Shown here: one piece after another, positions 34,131 through 46,834 of the stretch
Numbering within the stretch: position 1 is the stretch's first letter
How the letters are laid out: every line of letters begins with the position of its first letter
NCBI GenBank assembly: GCA_946406115.1
Contig: OX291551.1
Span: 11,780,001-11,844,000, forward strand
Origin: Apoda limacodes
Taxonomy: Eukaryota; Arthropoda; Insecta; Lepidoptera; Limacodidae
DNA length: 64,000 nt
Reading direction: 5' to 3'
The notes under the pieces: model-generated
Databases searched by the model: none
What the model was told of the DNA's origin: nothing
The model's input: only the letters and a program-made list of their open reading frames with translations
Program-made: the position numbers and the translations under genes

Positions 34131-36185
34131 CACGTATATTTTTATCTGACAGTTTCTGCAGGTACCTAGCGATAAAATATTACGTTGTCAGCAAAACCAT
34201 AAATGTGAAATGTGGGCCAAGTTCGGCATAAACAAAGTACGGGTTTCGGTATCGGGTGCCAAGATCCTTATAAACTAACTAACAATATGAACCCACTACT
34301 AATTAGAATGCATGAATGTATCCAAACATAATTTTTCATACAAACTGCGTTACATTACACCTTTATTTCTTTAACTATGTATGTAATGCACTTACCATAT
34401 ACCTATAGTATAAAACACATCGAACAGGACACTTCAATAAATAAACTAAATCTGACATCGTAGTTTCATTTTCATGATTATTTTTTTTAATTAAATCCGT
34501 GTGGATATTTAACCATGTTCATAACATTTAACATATTTTTACTAAGCATTATTAAAAAATTATTGATTCGTTATAAGAATAAAGAAATACCAGGTGACGA
34601 AAAAGAAAAGAAGTACTTCTATATAATTCATATAATTTTATTAAGCTAAGTGTTTCTCCTTTTCCTTCAAGTACTCGTAAAAGGCCAAAAAATTGCAGGA
34701 GAGACAATTATTTATTCTACAGGGATTCTACATCAAGGTTCTTTGCTTCAATTCCATCGGCGCGGGCATAGGGTTTTTTTTTAATTTTTGTGGGGTTTTG
34801 AAAACGGCTTGATATTTAATTTGAGTTTATTATTTTTTATTTTCTTTTTAAATTAGTTGGTACTTAGACAAATACATTTCATCAGCGGATCACGGTGATT
34901 AAAATTGTCTAACAATCAGCGACGATATCGCGTAGCAAATTGTGGTTGTAACAACTAACATATACAAAAATACAACATCCCAGACGCACTATCTACGCTT
35001 TAGGCGCGCTCGCTCGCTCTTTGACATAGGTAGCACGACTTGCAAGTAATTTTAATTGAAACTACATAGACAAGAATTATAAAACCTTTATTAATATTTA
35101 AAATATAAAAAATTAAAAAAATCAAATTACTAAGTACTTGAAACTGACCGAACTAATAATTAGTTATCAGATTTTATACCTTTGTGATATACTCGTACTT
35201 ATATAAAATTACCTTGATGCTTTAGTTTTTGAGTCACCTAAAACTTGTCCAGATTTTTGATAAATGAGTCAGTTAATGTTAAAAATTGCTTTTTTCAGAA
35301 CTATCACAGGTTTATTCGTGAAATTGGGTTTAGTCGATTCAAAAGGCTTTATTATACATGTAAAATTGCAAGAAGTGTGTAGATTTAATAGTTTTGAAAA
35401 CGGTTTATGTAATGTACTCATAGCCGGTTTTGCTCTTTTCTTTATTGAAACTTGGCTCACATACTGCCGTGTGGCTAGATCTGGACCGTACGTATGTTTG
35501 TGTACTTACATCAATTGATTTCTGCGACGAACAATATCGAAACGTGAGATATGCGGTCAAACACATATAGGTATATTATCTGCGTAATGTGAGATATGAG
35601 TCTTTCTTATAGTTCGGTTATAAATTTCATTAATGTTATCGTAGGTATGGTAATGGTATACATATCTTTCGTGTGTTATCGACAGATACCATAAGTTAAA
35701 CCCAGATAAAGTGTGTTTTATACGTTTTGTTACTTTTTAATTTAGAATATGACGTGCAGACATCATTATTGGTTCGTTTGTATGTCTTCGTAAAACCTCT
35801 AAACGATCGCTCGAGGTAACAATAACCCTTTACAATATTTTAATCTTTTGTGGAGTCGATGATTTATAGCTACGTGCTACGAAAAACTGTTTTAGTGAGT
35901 TTTATTCTACCTAACTACATTAATACTAAAATGGTATCAATCTACTGCTGGGTAGAGTGCTCTCCCACGGTACGTCAATTTGCACGATCCTGCGCCTTAA
36001 GCATTCAATCAGAATAGGCCAGAAAATAAATTATTCAATTTAATAGTTTATCCAATAATTATACATGAAAAGGCTTTTTTTAAGTTTATGTTCAAATCTT
36101 TTTTTAAGGAGACAAACACACAAAACCTTCATAAAATTAAGAAATAAAATATAAATATACATACATAGAAATCTTTATTATAATT
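34131..36185. other. AT-rich DNA upstream of the MADF-BESS gene, nothing recognised
   Basis: An 84-codon plus-strand frame at 35264-35518 overlaps a 63-codon antisense frame and shows no domain. No repeat copy was recognised. Regulatory elements may lie here but none can be named. Confidence 0.45.
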
Positions 36186-36189
36186 AATT

Positions 36190-36412
36190 TTATACAATCA
36201 CAACATAAAAGACGTATTGCACCAGTTCCAAATTAACATCAATTTTTTTTTTCTCCAAAATATGGGACTATTTCAGGAGCATACTCTTTTTAATAAAAAC
36301 GAATTTTTAAAATCGGTTCACAACTGACGGAGAAATCGGTGGACATACATAAAAAAAAAATATACCCGCCGAACATAGAACGTCCTCCTTTTTTGTAGTC
36401 GGTTAAAAATAG
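36190..36412 (-). repeat. Family E dispersed repeat, third copy
   Basis: TATACAATCACAACATAAAA, GACGTATTGCACCAGTTCCA, AGCATACTCTTTTTAATAAA and CCTCCTTTTTTGTAGTCGGT-TAAAAAT follow the same order as 51905-52153. It lacks the outer half of that copy. Confidence 0.75.
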
Positions 36413-36419
36413 CTCTAGT

Positions 36420-36838
36420 CAATGATAAATACATAAACTATCATTAGCTCTAGTCAATTCCTTTTTACACCTTTATTTAAACCATATTTCAAGAAGGTAA
36501 GTTTCAAAGATTTTTATAATTTTAACAATAGAACTTGGTCTGAGAAACGTATTAAGGACTTTGCAAATATTTGAAGAATCAAGGTCCTATAGGATTAAAT
36601 CTGAAAATTTATTCGTAGAGCGGACAGTCTGAGGAATATTTCTAAACAAAAGTTGTCGCAAAGTTTTCCTTCATTAAAACAAAATACCCAGCTGTTAATT
36701 TAAGCGATTTTCTTCAAAAGTATCCCTCGTTGGGTCATTATCTTCAATATTCAAAAGCTTGTAGTATAAATTAGCAGAAGTTCGTATGATACACGGCTGA
36801 TATATCGAAAAATTAAAAATTAATGAAGTACAGACGGA
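36420..36838. other. AT-rich DNA, no gene recognised
   Basis: Nothing recognised. Confidence 0.45.
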
Positions 36839-36839
36839 C

Positions 36840-38970
36840 TATACAATACAATACAATACAATATTCTTTATTGCACAATTTAAAATACACAAAAAAAAAA
36901 CAATAGAGGAAATAGCACAATAAGGCGGCCTTATCGCTTAAAAGCGATCTCTACCAGGCAACCTTTGGGTAGAGAAACATTGACAGGAAGAGGTAGGTGA
37001 TACATAAAACATCATAAGTAAAATTATAAGGAAGAATAAAGAATATAACAACACTCATAAATACCTTTGTACTTACTATATAGATAAAATACATATACAT
37101 ACTTAATATAATTACTTAAACAAATACATAAAATAAATGATTATATAATATGAATACATAAACATACATACAATAAATAAAGTAATAAAGATAGATATGT
37201 TTGAATAACCAGAGGTTGGTCAAAATTAAAAGAAATTAGGAAGTAGTACGTAAGTAATAAGATTTTAACGAATTCTTGAAAACAGGCAGCGACTGGATTT
37301 GCCTTATATTTATCGGCAGAGAGTTCCAAAGACTAATGGCTTTTACAGTAAAAGAATGATTGTAAAAATTAGTACTGTGTCCAGGTGTTTTAAGAAGAAG
37401 ACTAGTAGACGAGCGAAGAGTTAGACAAGGCGAGCTGATAAAATAAAACCGCTCTTTTAGATAACATGGTGTAGATGGATTGAATAGCACGTTATAGAGG
37501 AGTGAAAGAATATGTACATTCCGGCGAAGTCGGATTGGAAGCCAATTGAGTTGTGAACGAAATTCTGAGACATGGTCATATTTTCGAAGTCCAAAAATGA
37601 AGCGAATGCAAAGATTTTGTAGACGCTCCAGTTTATTAAGTTGTTCCTCTGTCAGGTTAGTACAACAAATGTCAGCATAATCAAGTAAAGGTAGAAGTAA
37701 AGACTGAGCAAGCACAATTTTAGTTGACACAGGTAAAAGATTCCGTAATCTTCTCAGGGTTCCGGCCGAAGCAAACATTTTTCGGCTAATTTCCTTGATT
37801 TGTGGAGTCCAAGATAACGTGCGGTCAATATAAATACCAAGACTTTTTATTGTGTCACTAAAAGGGATAATGATACCATCGAGTTTTATTGGGGGTAAAT
37901 CAGTCCAATTAATCTTCGATATTAATTTTGGGCTACCTATAATTATGGTCTTCGACTTAAGAGGATTAAGTCGAAGTCCATAATATCAACACCATTCAAC
38001 TATTTTATCATGGTCAGAGTTAATAGATTGAATTGTTGTTACGATATTTTCTATTGGACCATGTGCATAAATCTGGAGATTGTCTGCATATAGATGGTAG
38101 AGAGAAGATAGTTTGAGAGTGATAGTGTTAATGAAAACTGCAAACAGGAGTGGGGACAACACGCCACCTTGAGGTACGCCGGCAGTTAATGGGCACCAGT
38201 TAGAGAAAGATTCCTCTACCCGAATGCAATGTCGGCGGACACCCAAGTAACTACGAAACCAGTCAATTACTGTTGGAGATATGTTAAGAGAGCTTAGGAT
38301 TGCCAACAAAATGTCTGAATCCACTGTGTTAAAAGCATTGCTAAAATCAAGAGCAGACAAGACAGTGACTTGCTTACTGTCCATACCATAACGGATATCA
38401 TCAATGATCTTAGTGAGAGCAGTAACAGTACTATGACCGGTTCGAAATCCGGATTGCAAGGTATTAAATAAACTATTTTGAGTTAGAAAAAGGTTTAACT
38501 GTTGTTTAACTAGCCGTTCAAGGATTTTAGATAGGAATGGTAATAATGAAATTGGTCGATAATCGGAAAAAGAAGTTGGATTGGATTTTTTAGGCAACGG
38601 TATTATGTAAGCATCTTTCCAAGCTTCAGGAAATACTCCAGAAGCAATGGATGCATTAAAAATGTGAGTAATTATAGGAATAATTAGGTCAATAATTGGA
38701 ATAATCATAGCACGGCTTATGCAATCACTACCAACAGCACTTGAAGATATAAACATAATACTCTTCTTAACATCACAATCAGTAAATTGACGAAAAGTAA
38801 AAGGGAGGAAGTCAGAAGTTGAGGTCATTGAAAGATTTTGCAGCGTAATCGCTTTTTTATTGCTATTCATAGCAGGTACAGAAGTGAAATGTTGATTGAG
38901 TAAATTTAAGTTAAGATCTTTTGAAATTGGTGTAGCCTGAGTTTTACCAACTCCTAATGACTTAAGAATT
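36840..38970 (-). mobile_element. 5'-truncated CR1/Jockey-type LINE
   Basis: A 2.1-kb minus-strand retrotransposon copy. The 3' terminus is an ATACA repeat tail (36840-36863). The 3' untranslated region carries the CTTATCGCTTAAAAGCGATC hairpin-like block also seen at 2640-2665. The 5' truncation lies just before the reverse transcriptase, at about 38968. One in-frame stop interrupts an otherwise continuous frame, so this is a fairly young but dead copy. Confidence 0.92.
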
Positions 38971-38975
38971 ATCAT
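37236..38975 (-). pseudogene. LINE reverse transcriptase, one stop and YADN active site
   Basis: A single minus-strand frame of 579 codons is broken only by a TGA at 37986-37988. Motifs in order: FPEAWKDAYIIPLPKK, YRPISLLPFLSKILERLV, LQSGFRTGHSTVTALTKI, SALDFSNAFNTV, GVPQGGVLSPLLFAVF and LYADNLQIYAHG. After the stop come RLNPLKSKTIIIGSPK, SWTPQIKEISRKMF, LNKLERLQNLCIRFIFGLRK and ISLWNSLPINIRQ. The second catalytic aspartate of the YADD box is Asn here, which should abolish polymerase activity even without the stop. The endonuclease is absent through 5' truncation. The C-terminal half is closely similar to the plus-strand copy at 55880-56743. Confidence 0.93.
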
Positions 38976-39051
38976 TTTAGTTTATGATTCGTTGCTATTT
39001 CTGAGTAACAGCAACAAGGATCTTTAAACAATGATTCTGATTTGTTATTTA

Positions 39052-39435
39052 TAATATTCTGTCTTGTTAAACTTCGGGTTTGTAATTTGTATATCAGAGT
39101 ATATAATATTCTGTCAATTTATACTTCGAGTATAAACTTCGGATTTGAAATTTGTAACTCAGTGTATGCATTATTCTGTCAACTTAAACTTATGAACTTC
39201 GAATTTGAAATTTGTAAGTCAGTGTATACAATATTCTGTCAACTTCTACTTATGAACTTCGGATTTGTTAGTCAGTGTATATAATATTCTGTCAACTTCT
39301 ACTTATGAACTTCGGATTTGAAATTTGTAAGTCAGTGTATACCTGCAATATTCTGTTTACTTAAACTTATGAACTTCGGATTTGTAATTTTTAAGTCAGT
39401 GTACACAATATTCTGTCAACTTAAACTTATCAACC
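39052..39435 (+). repeat. Minisatellite, about seven units of 50-64 bp
   Basis: Each unit contains ATATTCTGTCAACTT, a CTTATGAACTTCGGATTTG block and GTAAGTCAGTGTATA. Unit length varies through small indels. It begins about 80 bp beyond the 5' truncation point of the LINE. The open frame of 80 codons running through it is a by-product of the repeat. Confidence 0.92.
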
Positions 39436-42400
39436 TTATATTGACGATCAGTAAATGTAAATTTCTTAATATGATTTTGATACCTAATATTAATTGACTT
39501 ACCCGATAAGTTAAATTAAAAACCCAATACAAAAATACGATATCACAAAAAGTTAAAATTAAGGTTTTTCGTTAAGCACCTTCGGAGTCCATGATATGAT
39601 GCTTTTGACCAAAATTTCTTTGTTTTTGCTATTCTTACATAAACAGCGGTTCCAACACAATGAAGCCAAACAATCAGCTGTAAGCTGTGCTGGTTAGATA
39701 CAGCATCAGATAAAGGTTGTCATATTAGTTAAGTAGCATCGTATTTACGTTTTGTAACAATTTTTGTCGATCGGACAAGTGAAAGTGATGTTAAAATATA
39801 CACTATATGGTTAAAGTCTACTGACCTATGTATTTTAAGATGACATGACTAAGAGACCTTTTGATTAAAGCTTAGGGGCTGAATATACTCCTCTAAAATT
39901 TATTAACCACCGCAGAGTATATATGTTTATATAACCTCTTCGGAAACCGGCTTGTTCAATAGGCTAGAAGTCGTTGAACTTGCGAGCGAGATGATTTATA
40001 ATACTATCGAAAACACCAACATTATTCTAAGCCGTGGTGCATCTGTATTTTTTTTCTTAAGAAGCGTGTTGTCGCCTTTATACATATTATCATATAATTA
40101 CTCCTCCTCCTTCGGGTATGATGGTGCTAGTAAGCTTCTGAAGAACTTGCAATGGCATTTTTCAACCCGCTTTTAGACGCATTTTCATTAGCCTTTCCCA
40201 TAATTTGTGTAATAATTAGGAACGTTAAAACCTTGTTATGAATACGTTTTAAATAAAATATTTACTGTGTTTGTAAAAGGACTAAACCTGGAGTTAGCAA
40301 TGAAAATGAAAATAACCTCAGAACACTTCATTCAACCCTCATAAACCCCATTCTGTTTCATTAATCTCAACGGAGGGATCATCAAAAGTTACTTAACTAA
40401 TGGTAGGTTAATAAGGAGTTTTACTACCTATTAGGCATAGAACAAAAACTTCTAACCCGTTCTAGTAAATAATGTTTTTTTGTATGCTGTAAGTTTATTT
40501 CATTCTTCTATCGAAATCGAAAGTTTTGAGTTATGTTTTTTTTTCAAATGGAGCGTTTTTAAATCGTCACTGAGTAGAACTCAGCCGATGACTTCCTCAC
40601 TGCAGGCCACAAGGAAAAGTAGGCTAAAGGCTATAAATAGGCTACCGCACTGGCCCAGTTCGGACATTGTTAAATTGAATAGAAAAATTTCCTAATCGAC
40701 CATAAGTCACTTGTGTCACAATTTTCTAAATAAATCCAATAGAAGAATGCTCTTCTACGGCCTCCACGAATATGTGCGTAGATAAGAGAGACTACAAAAT
40801 AAAACGAAAAAGGTGCAGTAAAGGAAAATTAATAGGAAAATGTAATAAAATTAGTTATTAACTGAGCAACGTATGTACTACGTATGTAGAAAATATAATA
40901 CACGTTGCGGAAAAAGCAAACATATCAGGAGTTAAAATAAGAAACATACACGCACGTGCTCGTTTCCACTATGTGTCGGAAGCTGGTAATGGGCACCGGG
41001 AAGTTTATACAAAGAGAGTTGTGGTCTTTGTGAACCTACTTAAAAGCTGAGATATCCAATGTCGTTCTCTTTGAACTAGATACAAGTGTAACCATTTTGG
41101 CGTAGATCCAAATGGACTAAGTTTTTGAAAAACGTCGGAAATACACACAAATGACTTCTTTCTATTTTTTATGTCCTTATCAAATACAATTTCCTGAAAT
41201 ATATTTTTCATCTCACTGGTTTGGAAAGGTTCACTTTTTTATTTAAAATTTGATTAAATCGGCGTGAAAAAGCCTGGTTTTTTTAATTCTACAAAAACAA
41301 ACATAACGAAACAGTCCGAGATGCGGTTCGTCCTTACTTCTTTATACATTAGTGATTCGTTAATAAGACTTTAGTTTAATTTATGATAATATTGCATCAA
41401 AGATAATGTTTTCTTTAATGTTATTCAACACATAATTAAATGTAGTTTTTTAAATTATTATATATAACAAGAATAAATACATTTTAAGTATCATTTTTGT
41501 TCTAAGAATTTTAAAATTGGCATGGTGCACATTCGGATACATTTTCGGATTAGGAAACATTTATTTGGAATTACGTTATACGTACATCATTTTTGTTGTT
41601 TTTACTAAAATTTAATTAAAGTTAATAAATTAAAAACATAAGTAACTCCACCAGTGATGTAAATTACCTAAGTTATCCGCGGAAAATAGGTTAGAACCTC
41701 TGAGCGTGCGATTTGTAAATTAATATAAAAGAAATTAAATATATGACATCTATTACTGAAGTAATTGAATGCTTGTTGGCCACCTTAGTGGTAGAGACCG
41801 AAGAGAGTTGTAACAATTTTGAAATGTTATTTCATATACTAAATACTGTAGTATTTATAAATACAAACGCATAAGATTAGTACCAATGAATCTTTTTTTT
41901 CCACTTACAGATGACAAACACAAAGAAGGTGTAAATTCTGTGGGTAAAAATCGACATGAACGTCACAAGAATCAAAAGTCATTTTGTTTTACCTCCCCTC
42001 ATATCGAGCTAAGTTGAAACTGACAATTGTTCGGTAGAGTTAAGTGTTGTTAAACATAGGAATTTTAATAATATTTTGTACTAATCTGTAAAATTAAAAG
42101 TTAACTATTAAGATATACTATAATTCTTTAACAAATAATAATCTCTTCTTATTAGATTCTAACCATGGACTATGGAGTAGTATGGTATAAGATCATAATT
42201 AAGAAATAAGATGTTATATCAAAATAAACAACAAACATATAAATAAAACAGGCATACAAAACTCAAACGAGGAGGGTTGAAACAGTCTGTTTCCAAACTC
42301 CTGAGTACAAAAAAGTCATAGAAATAGTAATAAAATAGGTACAAATTGTAGTATCTTAAACCAAGAGAAAGATCTGTTTTAATTTTTTTATACATATTTA

Positions 42401-43150
42401 TTTATGTAGTAAATTTCGATGACTACCTTTCACATAGGTAACGTTACTTATGATATGCACCACCAACGTCGAGTTTTCCTGTCGGAAAGTACTGAGCTGT
42501 TACAACACTTGCAACGTAGGTAATACGTGAAATGTGGAGTAATATAAAAGTCCATTAATCCTTAATGTTGAAGAAAAATTGTGGAATAGAGGTAATATGG
42601 TCATTCGCGTGGTATTTCTATGACAACTCCTTGATTATACTAATGAATTCTGATACTATCAATAATTGAAACAAACTACTACTTAGTAGTAGGATATTGA
42701 GAAAATCTGACTATTAAAATATATTCCTAAACTACACGTGTTTTGATTAAGGAAGACACCAGGAACCAGAGATTTGTGTAATTACTGGGAGGGATTTCGA
42801 TTTTTCTTTCACTGTTTTCGATAGATTTTTTGTACATTTATCTAAACCGATTGCTCATCGGTAGTAATTTGGATAAATGTAAACTTTAGAAACAAACTTT
42901 CTTTATAATTTTTTGGTATGTATCATTTAATAATCTAATTTTAGAATGGAATTTTATTTTACATTATTTATTAATGCACTAAGTAGGTATAATATGATAA
43001 AACTATTTGAATAATCATAGTGTTTGGTGAAACAGTTTAATGTCACATTAAAAAACATACATCACTTCTGATCCTTAAAAAACAGAGGAAAACCCAAATG
43101 CGAGTTAACTAACTCACATATTGTACCACGAAAGAATGAATAAAAGTAGG
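39436..43150. other. AT-rich DNA, no gene recognised
   Basis: Frames up to 74 codons occur but have no domain, codon bias or splice context. A GGCCACCTTAGTGGTAGAG scrap at 41778 may be a LINE 3' tail. No RNA gene is seen. Confidence 0.45.
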
Positions 43151-43156
43151 GAGTAT

Positions 43157-43275
43157 TGGCAAAAGAAATGTCTTGTCATTAAAATATTGTATTTCATTAT
43201 TGCAGAGCACCGCATCAATGAAGGTCAAGGAAAATAGAAGGCCAATGGATGTATCACCATTACCACCGCGCCGCC
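43157..43275 (+). repeat. Dispersed repeat (family D), plus copy
   Basis: GGCAAAAGAAATGTCTTGTC-ATTAAA, GAGCACCGCATCAATGAAGG and AAAATAGAAGGCCAATGGAT match the minus strand of 46272-46415 in order. It may derive from a LINE 3' region; this is inference. Confidence 0.65.
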
Positions 43276-43284
43276 TATCTGCCG

Positions 43285-43365
43285 TAAAAAGATTTTACCC
43301 GCGGCTCCACTCGCGCTATACCTATTCAGTTATCTGCGTGGGATACCATACACCAATTCTTTGAA
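43285..43365 (-). mobile_element. Helitron-like 3' fragment, minus strand
   Basis: TTTTACCCGCGGCTCCACTC-GCG is the reverse complement of the CGCGAGTGGAGCCGCGGGTA 3' portion of the Helitron-like family, followed by TTATCTGCGTGGGATACCAT. Confidence 0.6.
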
Positions 43366-44265
43366 TCAATTAATCTAACAGCTACCTCCTAGGAACAAAG
43401 AACTTAGAACGAAGAGGAAGTAGATAGACTGGTGAATCTACGGGAAAAGTAATTCACTCGGTGGACTAAGAAAAAAACACATAAGTGAACTACGCAAGTT
43501 GTCCACGGGCAAGAGACAGTCGTAGCCAGCGTCTGTAAAATGAATTGAATAATTAATCACAAGTAACAAGTACTATAGTTCTTCGTGACAGGTGGTATAT
43601 CCATCGTCTATGATACAGTGAACACCAGCTTGTGTCCAATACTGACTTCCTTATTGTTTGTCAAGAATTAGCTAAAGGGGTATAGTTTGTGTATCTGATC
43701 TTTATTTTACCGTATATTAATTCATTTTCTGTGACCAAACGATGTACAGAACTATATTTTGCGTGTGAAGTGCCGTGAGTGTAATGAGGCAGTTTCATTT
43801 TGGAATTCACACACACACAAAGGGTACCATACATACTCTTTGTCAAAGTTTGTGAAAATGGTTCAACTCGATTTATTACTATAACTTATTTTTTTTACTT
43901 TCATGACTCAAAGCAAATAAACTTTGGTGAAATCTATTCCTAATTTACAAATGTACCTCTGAAGATTTTTTTTCTATATCACCAGCAGGTATATAATTAT
44001 CCCTGCAGAAACATACAACAAAATAAGTTAAGTCCCCAAGTAACGTAATTTCGTGCCACGCATCATCAACGTATAATGTTCTTGCCTGAAATTGATGATC
44101 TGTTACAGTGTATAATATGGAGTGAAATATTAGTATGATGCCATCGGTGGAACTCACGCAAGACAGAATTAATTCTCTAACCTTTGGTAGAAAGTTTAAT
44201 TCCATTGAGAAAAGATTAAGGGCTTATATCTGATTAACAGAAAATTCAGCAAAGGCGAGAGTCAC
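43366..44265. other. AT-rich DNA, no gene recognised
   Basis: Frames of 61-86 codons on the minus strand carry no domain signature. Nothing else was found. Confidence 0.45.
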
Positions 44266-44269
44266 ATCT

Positions 44270-44455
44270 GGGGTGACAAATTCCTTAGAAAATATACTAG
44301 GGTTCGTAGAATGGATATGACTACATTTGATAGATCTGGGAAAAAAATGGGTTTTATTATGGCCTCTTTTAGTCTCTAGTATGTGACCGACAGATGGACG
44401 GCAAAAAACATTATGTTTATGTAAGAGCGCCAAGTGCGAGTCGTACTCTAACTGA
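44270..44455 (-). repeat. Family A dispersed repeat, divergent copy
   Basis: The right end reads GCGCCAAGTGCGAGTCGTAC-TC and the middle has TGTGACCGACAGATGGACGG. Both blocks belong to family A, but their relative order indicates rearrangement or two overlapping fragments. Confidence 0.5.
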
Positions 44456-44559
44456 TGTTCAACAATCTCTGTTAGAATTATTTATAAAGATCTTTAATAT
44501 TTACTATCGTGTTTTAATTCAGATTTCACATCGGTTTTTTTGTATTACTGTTTAAGATA

Positions 44560-44720
44560 AGATAAGACTCTAAAGTCCAACGCAATGCAGACTGGCAGTA
44601 ACTATTACAATTTATATTTTTTTTCTTTTTTCTCTTTGCTTCAACATAAGTGTGCAATGGCGAGCATAATGCCATACGGCATTCTTTACAAATTAACTAC
44701 AAGCTAAATAGGCAACTTTT
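44560..44720 (-). mobile_element. Possible LINE 3' tail with (GATAA)n end
   Basis: AAGATAAGATAAGACTCTAA at the left, followed by a T-rich tract and AATGGCGAGCATAATGCCAT. A short-repeat end plus non-coding tail suggests a CR1-group 3' end, but no coding part is present to confirm it. Confidence 0.3.
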
Positions 44721-46265
44721 AATTTTCTACATTGGATCAATACTTTTAACGACTATTGTTTCAGCAGCAAGTTGAAGTTAATAATAATCACTGAACAAGT
44801 TAATATTATTGTATATTTTTAGTAGAGTTACAATTAGTATTCAAAGAGTAACTTACATAGTAACCACTTGTCTTATCAAGGAGTTTAGGAGTAACTAAAT
44901 AATAATTTAACTACATGTATATCTTAAATACATGGATATTAGTGCGTGCATATATTTGTTTGTGATGCAATAGTGAAAGTTGTAGTCAGGCCTTGTAATT
45001 CTGTTTATTATTTTATTTCCTGATCTACATACGTGCTAATATTTACAATACAAACCATACTCTACATACTTAACGACAGAAAATATTTTAAAAAAGAAAT
45101 TCAATTACAGAACTTTCAAGCAACTCATTCTAAACACATTTTTTTACAAATGTTAATTAATGTGCCTACAAATTATGTTACTCCATAAGTTTAGAAAAAG
45201 GTTTTTGCTAATCTTTACCGCAAAATGGTACAGGTTAATAACGCAATTGGCTAGACCAAAGATGATTTTCGTAGCAAATTGTATGGTGTATTGTGGAATA
45301 GCGCAATTTTTATGTGCGGCAATTATAATTATATATTTAGTTTAACCAAGAATATAAAAAACCGAAACAATGTATATTTTATTATGCGTATAAAATATCG
45401 ACAACATTACATAGTAATCTAATTTTTCGCTATGCATAATTATTTCAAAGCATATCTTGCCAAATCTAATTTTAAGGATTTAGTAGATAAAAAGTAGGAC
45501 TGTAAAATTGAGAATTGGTAGATTTACCTACCTGCAATCACGCTATGTTTTATTAGGAATTAGAGTCAAAAAAAGTCAGTAAAAGTCGGGCTGTAATTGG
45601 CTAGCAGCAAATTTTTTGAGAATTCGTTGATTTTCAAGGAGATTTTCGTACTTATCGTGTCGATAAACCACAAACTGGTCGACATAGAATGTTCTATTCA
45701 CCGCACTTAAATTAAATAATACTTATATATTGTGATTCCTTCGTTTATTTTTCGTACTATGAAACTTTCAAAAATACAGCCATGTTTTTTAAGTCGCTGA
45801 AATGGCCACCAGAACGACGAGAAAGACGTTCACCGAATTCACGTCAAAAGTTCTTTCTTTTTTTCACCCAAACGCCGCGAAACGAAAATTTTGACTATCA
45901 TGATTATTCATTGATAAGTCACTTTCCGGTTTAGTAACGATCCGTCAAACCACCTTGAAAAATTTGTAGTATTAAGGATTATGTTATGATATAGATCGAC
46001 TGGAGACAAATTATGTAGATATACTAATAATATAGATATACAACAAAACGTTATTAGTTTCATCAAAATCGGACTACCGTTTTAACTACTCTAATGGACA
46101 TAGATATTTGTTTATAATAAATATATACTCATATACGTACCTCATGTTTATTTTAAAGCTAATAAGGTATTATAGGAAACCTTTTTTATTGAAATGATCA
46201 AAGATTTGTAAATGAAATAAATAAATAACAGCTTATTTATGTAGGTTGAAAGAATTTTTAACCAA
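44721..46265. other. AT-rich DNA, no gene recognised
   Basis: Nothing recognised beyond short AT tracts. Confidence 0.45.
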
Positions 46266-46271
46266 ATAAGC

Positions 46272-46415
46272 AATGGGTTGGCGGTGCGGCCGGGATCTCT
46301 TCAATCCATTCTCAATGGCCTTCTATACATTTCCCTCGACCTCCATCGACGCGACGCGACGCTCGGAAATGCTGAAATACCATTTAATGACTAGACATTT
46401 CTTTTGCCAACCCTT
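46272..46415 (-). repeat. Dispersed repeat (family D), minus copy
   Basis: Read on the minus strand it gives GGCAAAAGAAATGTCTAGTC-ATTAAA, GTATTTCAGCATTTCCGAGC, a CGCGTCGCGTCGATGGAGGT block and TATAGAAGGCCATTGAG, matching 43157-43275 with an extra GC-rich insertion. Confidence 0.65.
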
Positions 46416-46626
46416 TTCCATACTGTTATGTTTTTCATTCACTCGTGTATTTTGTTTTTTTTGAGTTTCATTAGGCAGATCACTCAAGCGCAATATATCA
46501 GGTATACTAGGTTCACTAATAAACCTGGGCGCTTTGACTAGTTAAATTTAATAATTATAATAGGCGAGGGCTGAAAAGTTTCTTGTCGTGTCTTCTTATC
46601 AGAACGCCTTTGCCTTTTTTTTTTTG

Positions 46627-46776
46627 ACGTGACAACGTCTTATAAATTGGTTTGCCGGGTGACACTTCAAGAAACTGCGTTACGCTCCGCTCACGTTATG
46701 CGCTCACAATGAGAGCGAGTGAGAGGCACGCGCCCGCCTAAGAGCGAGAGAGACAGACATAAAATCATTGTCACGT
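46627..46776 (+). mobile_element. MITE-like element (family G), shorter copy
   Basis: The ends are ACGTGACAACG and CATTGTCACGT, forming a 9-bp or longer terminal inverted repeat. The body (TTATAAATTGGTTTGCCGGG, GCGTTACGCTCCGCTCACGT, AGAGCGAGTGAGAGGCACGC) is nearly identical to 52612-52782 apart from a missing stretch of about 11 bases and a different right arm. It is non-coding and has higher GC than its surroundings. Confidence 0.75.
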
Positions 46777-46834
46777 AAAACTTTCGCCCGTATACCGACT
46801 TTACAGGCAACCAGTTTATTTTTTTATTTTTTTA

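Noticed and set aside
35264..35518. 84-codon plus-strand open frame upstream of the MADF-BESS gene
   Set aside because: Overlaps an antisense frame of 63 codons; no recognisable motif.
39042..39284. 80-codon frame in the minisatellite as a repeat protein
   Set aside because: Frame breaks when unit length changes; it is a by-product of the tandem repeat.
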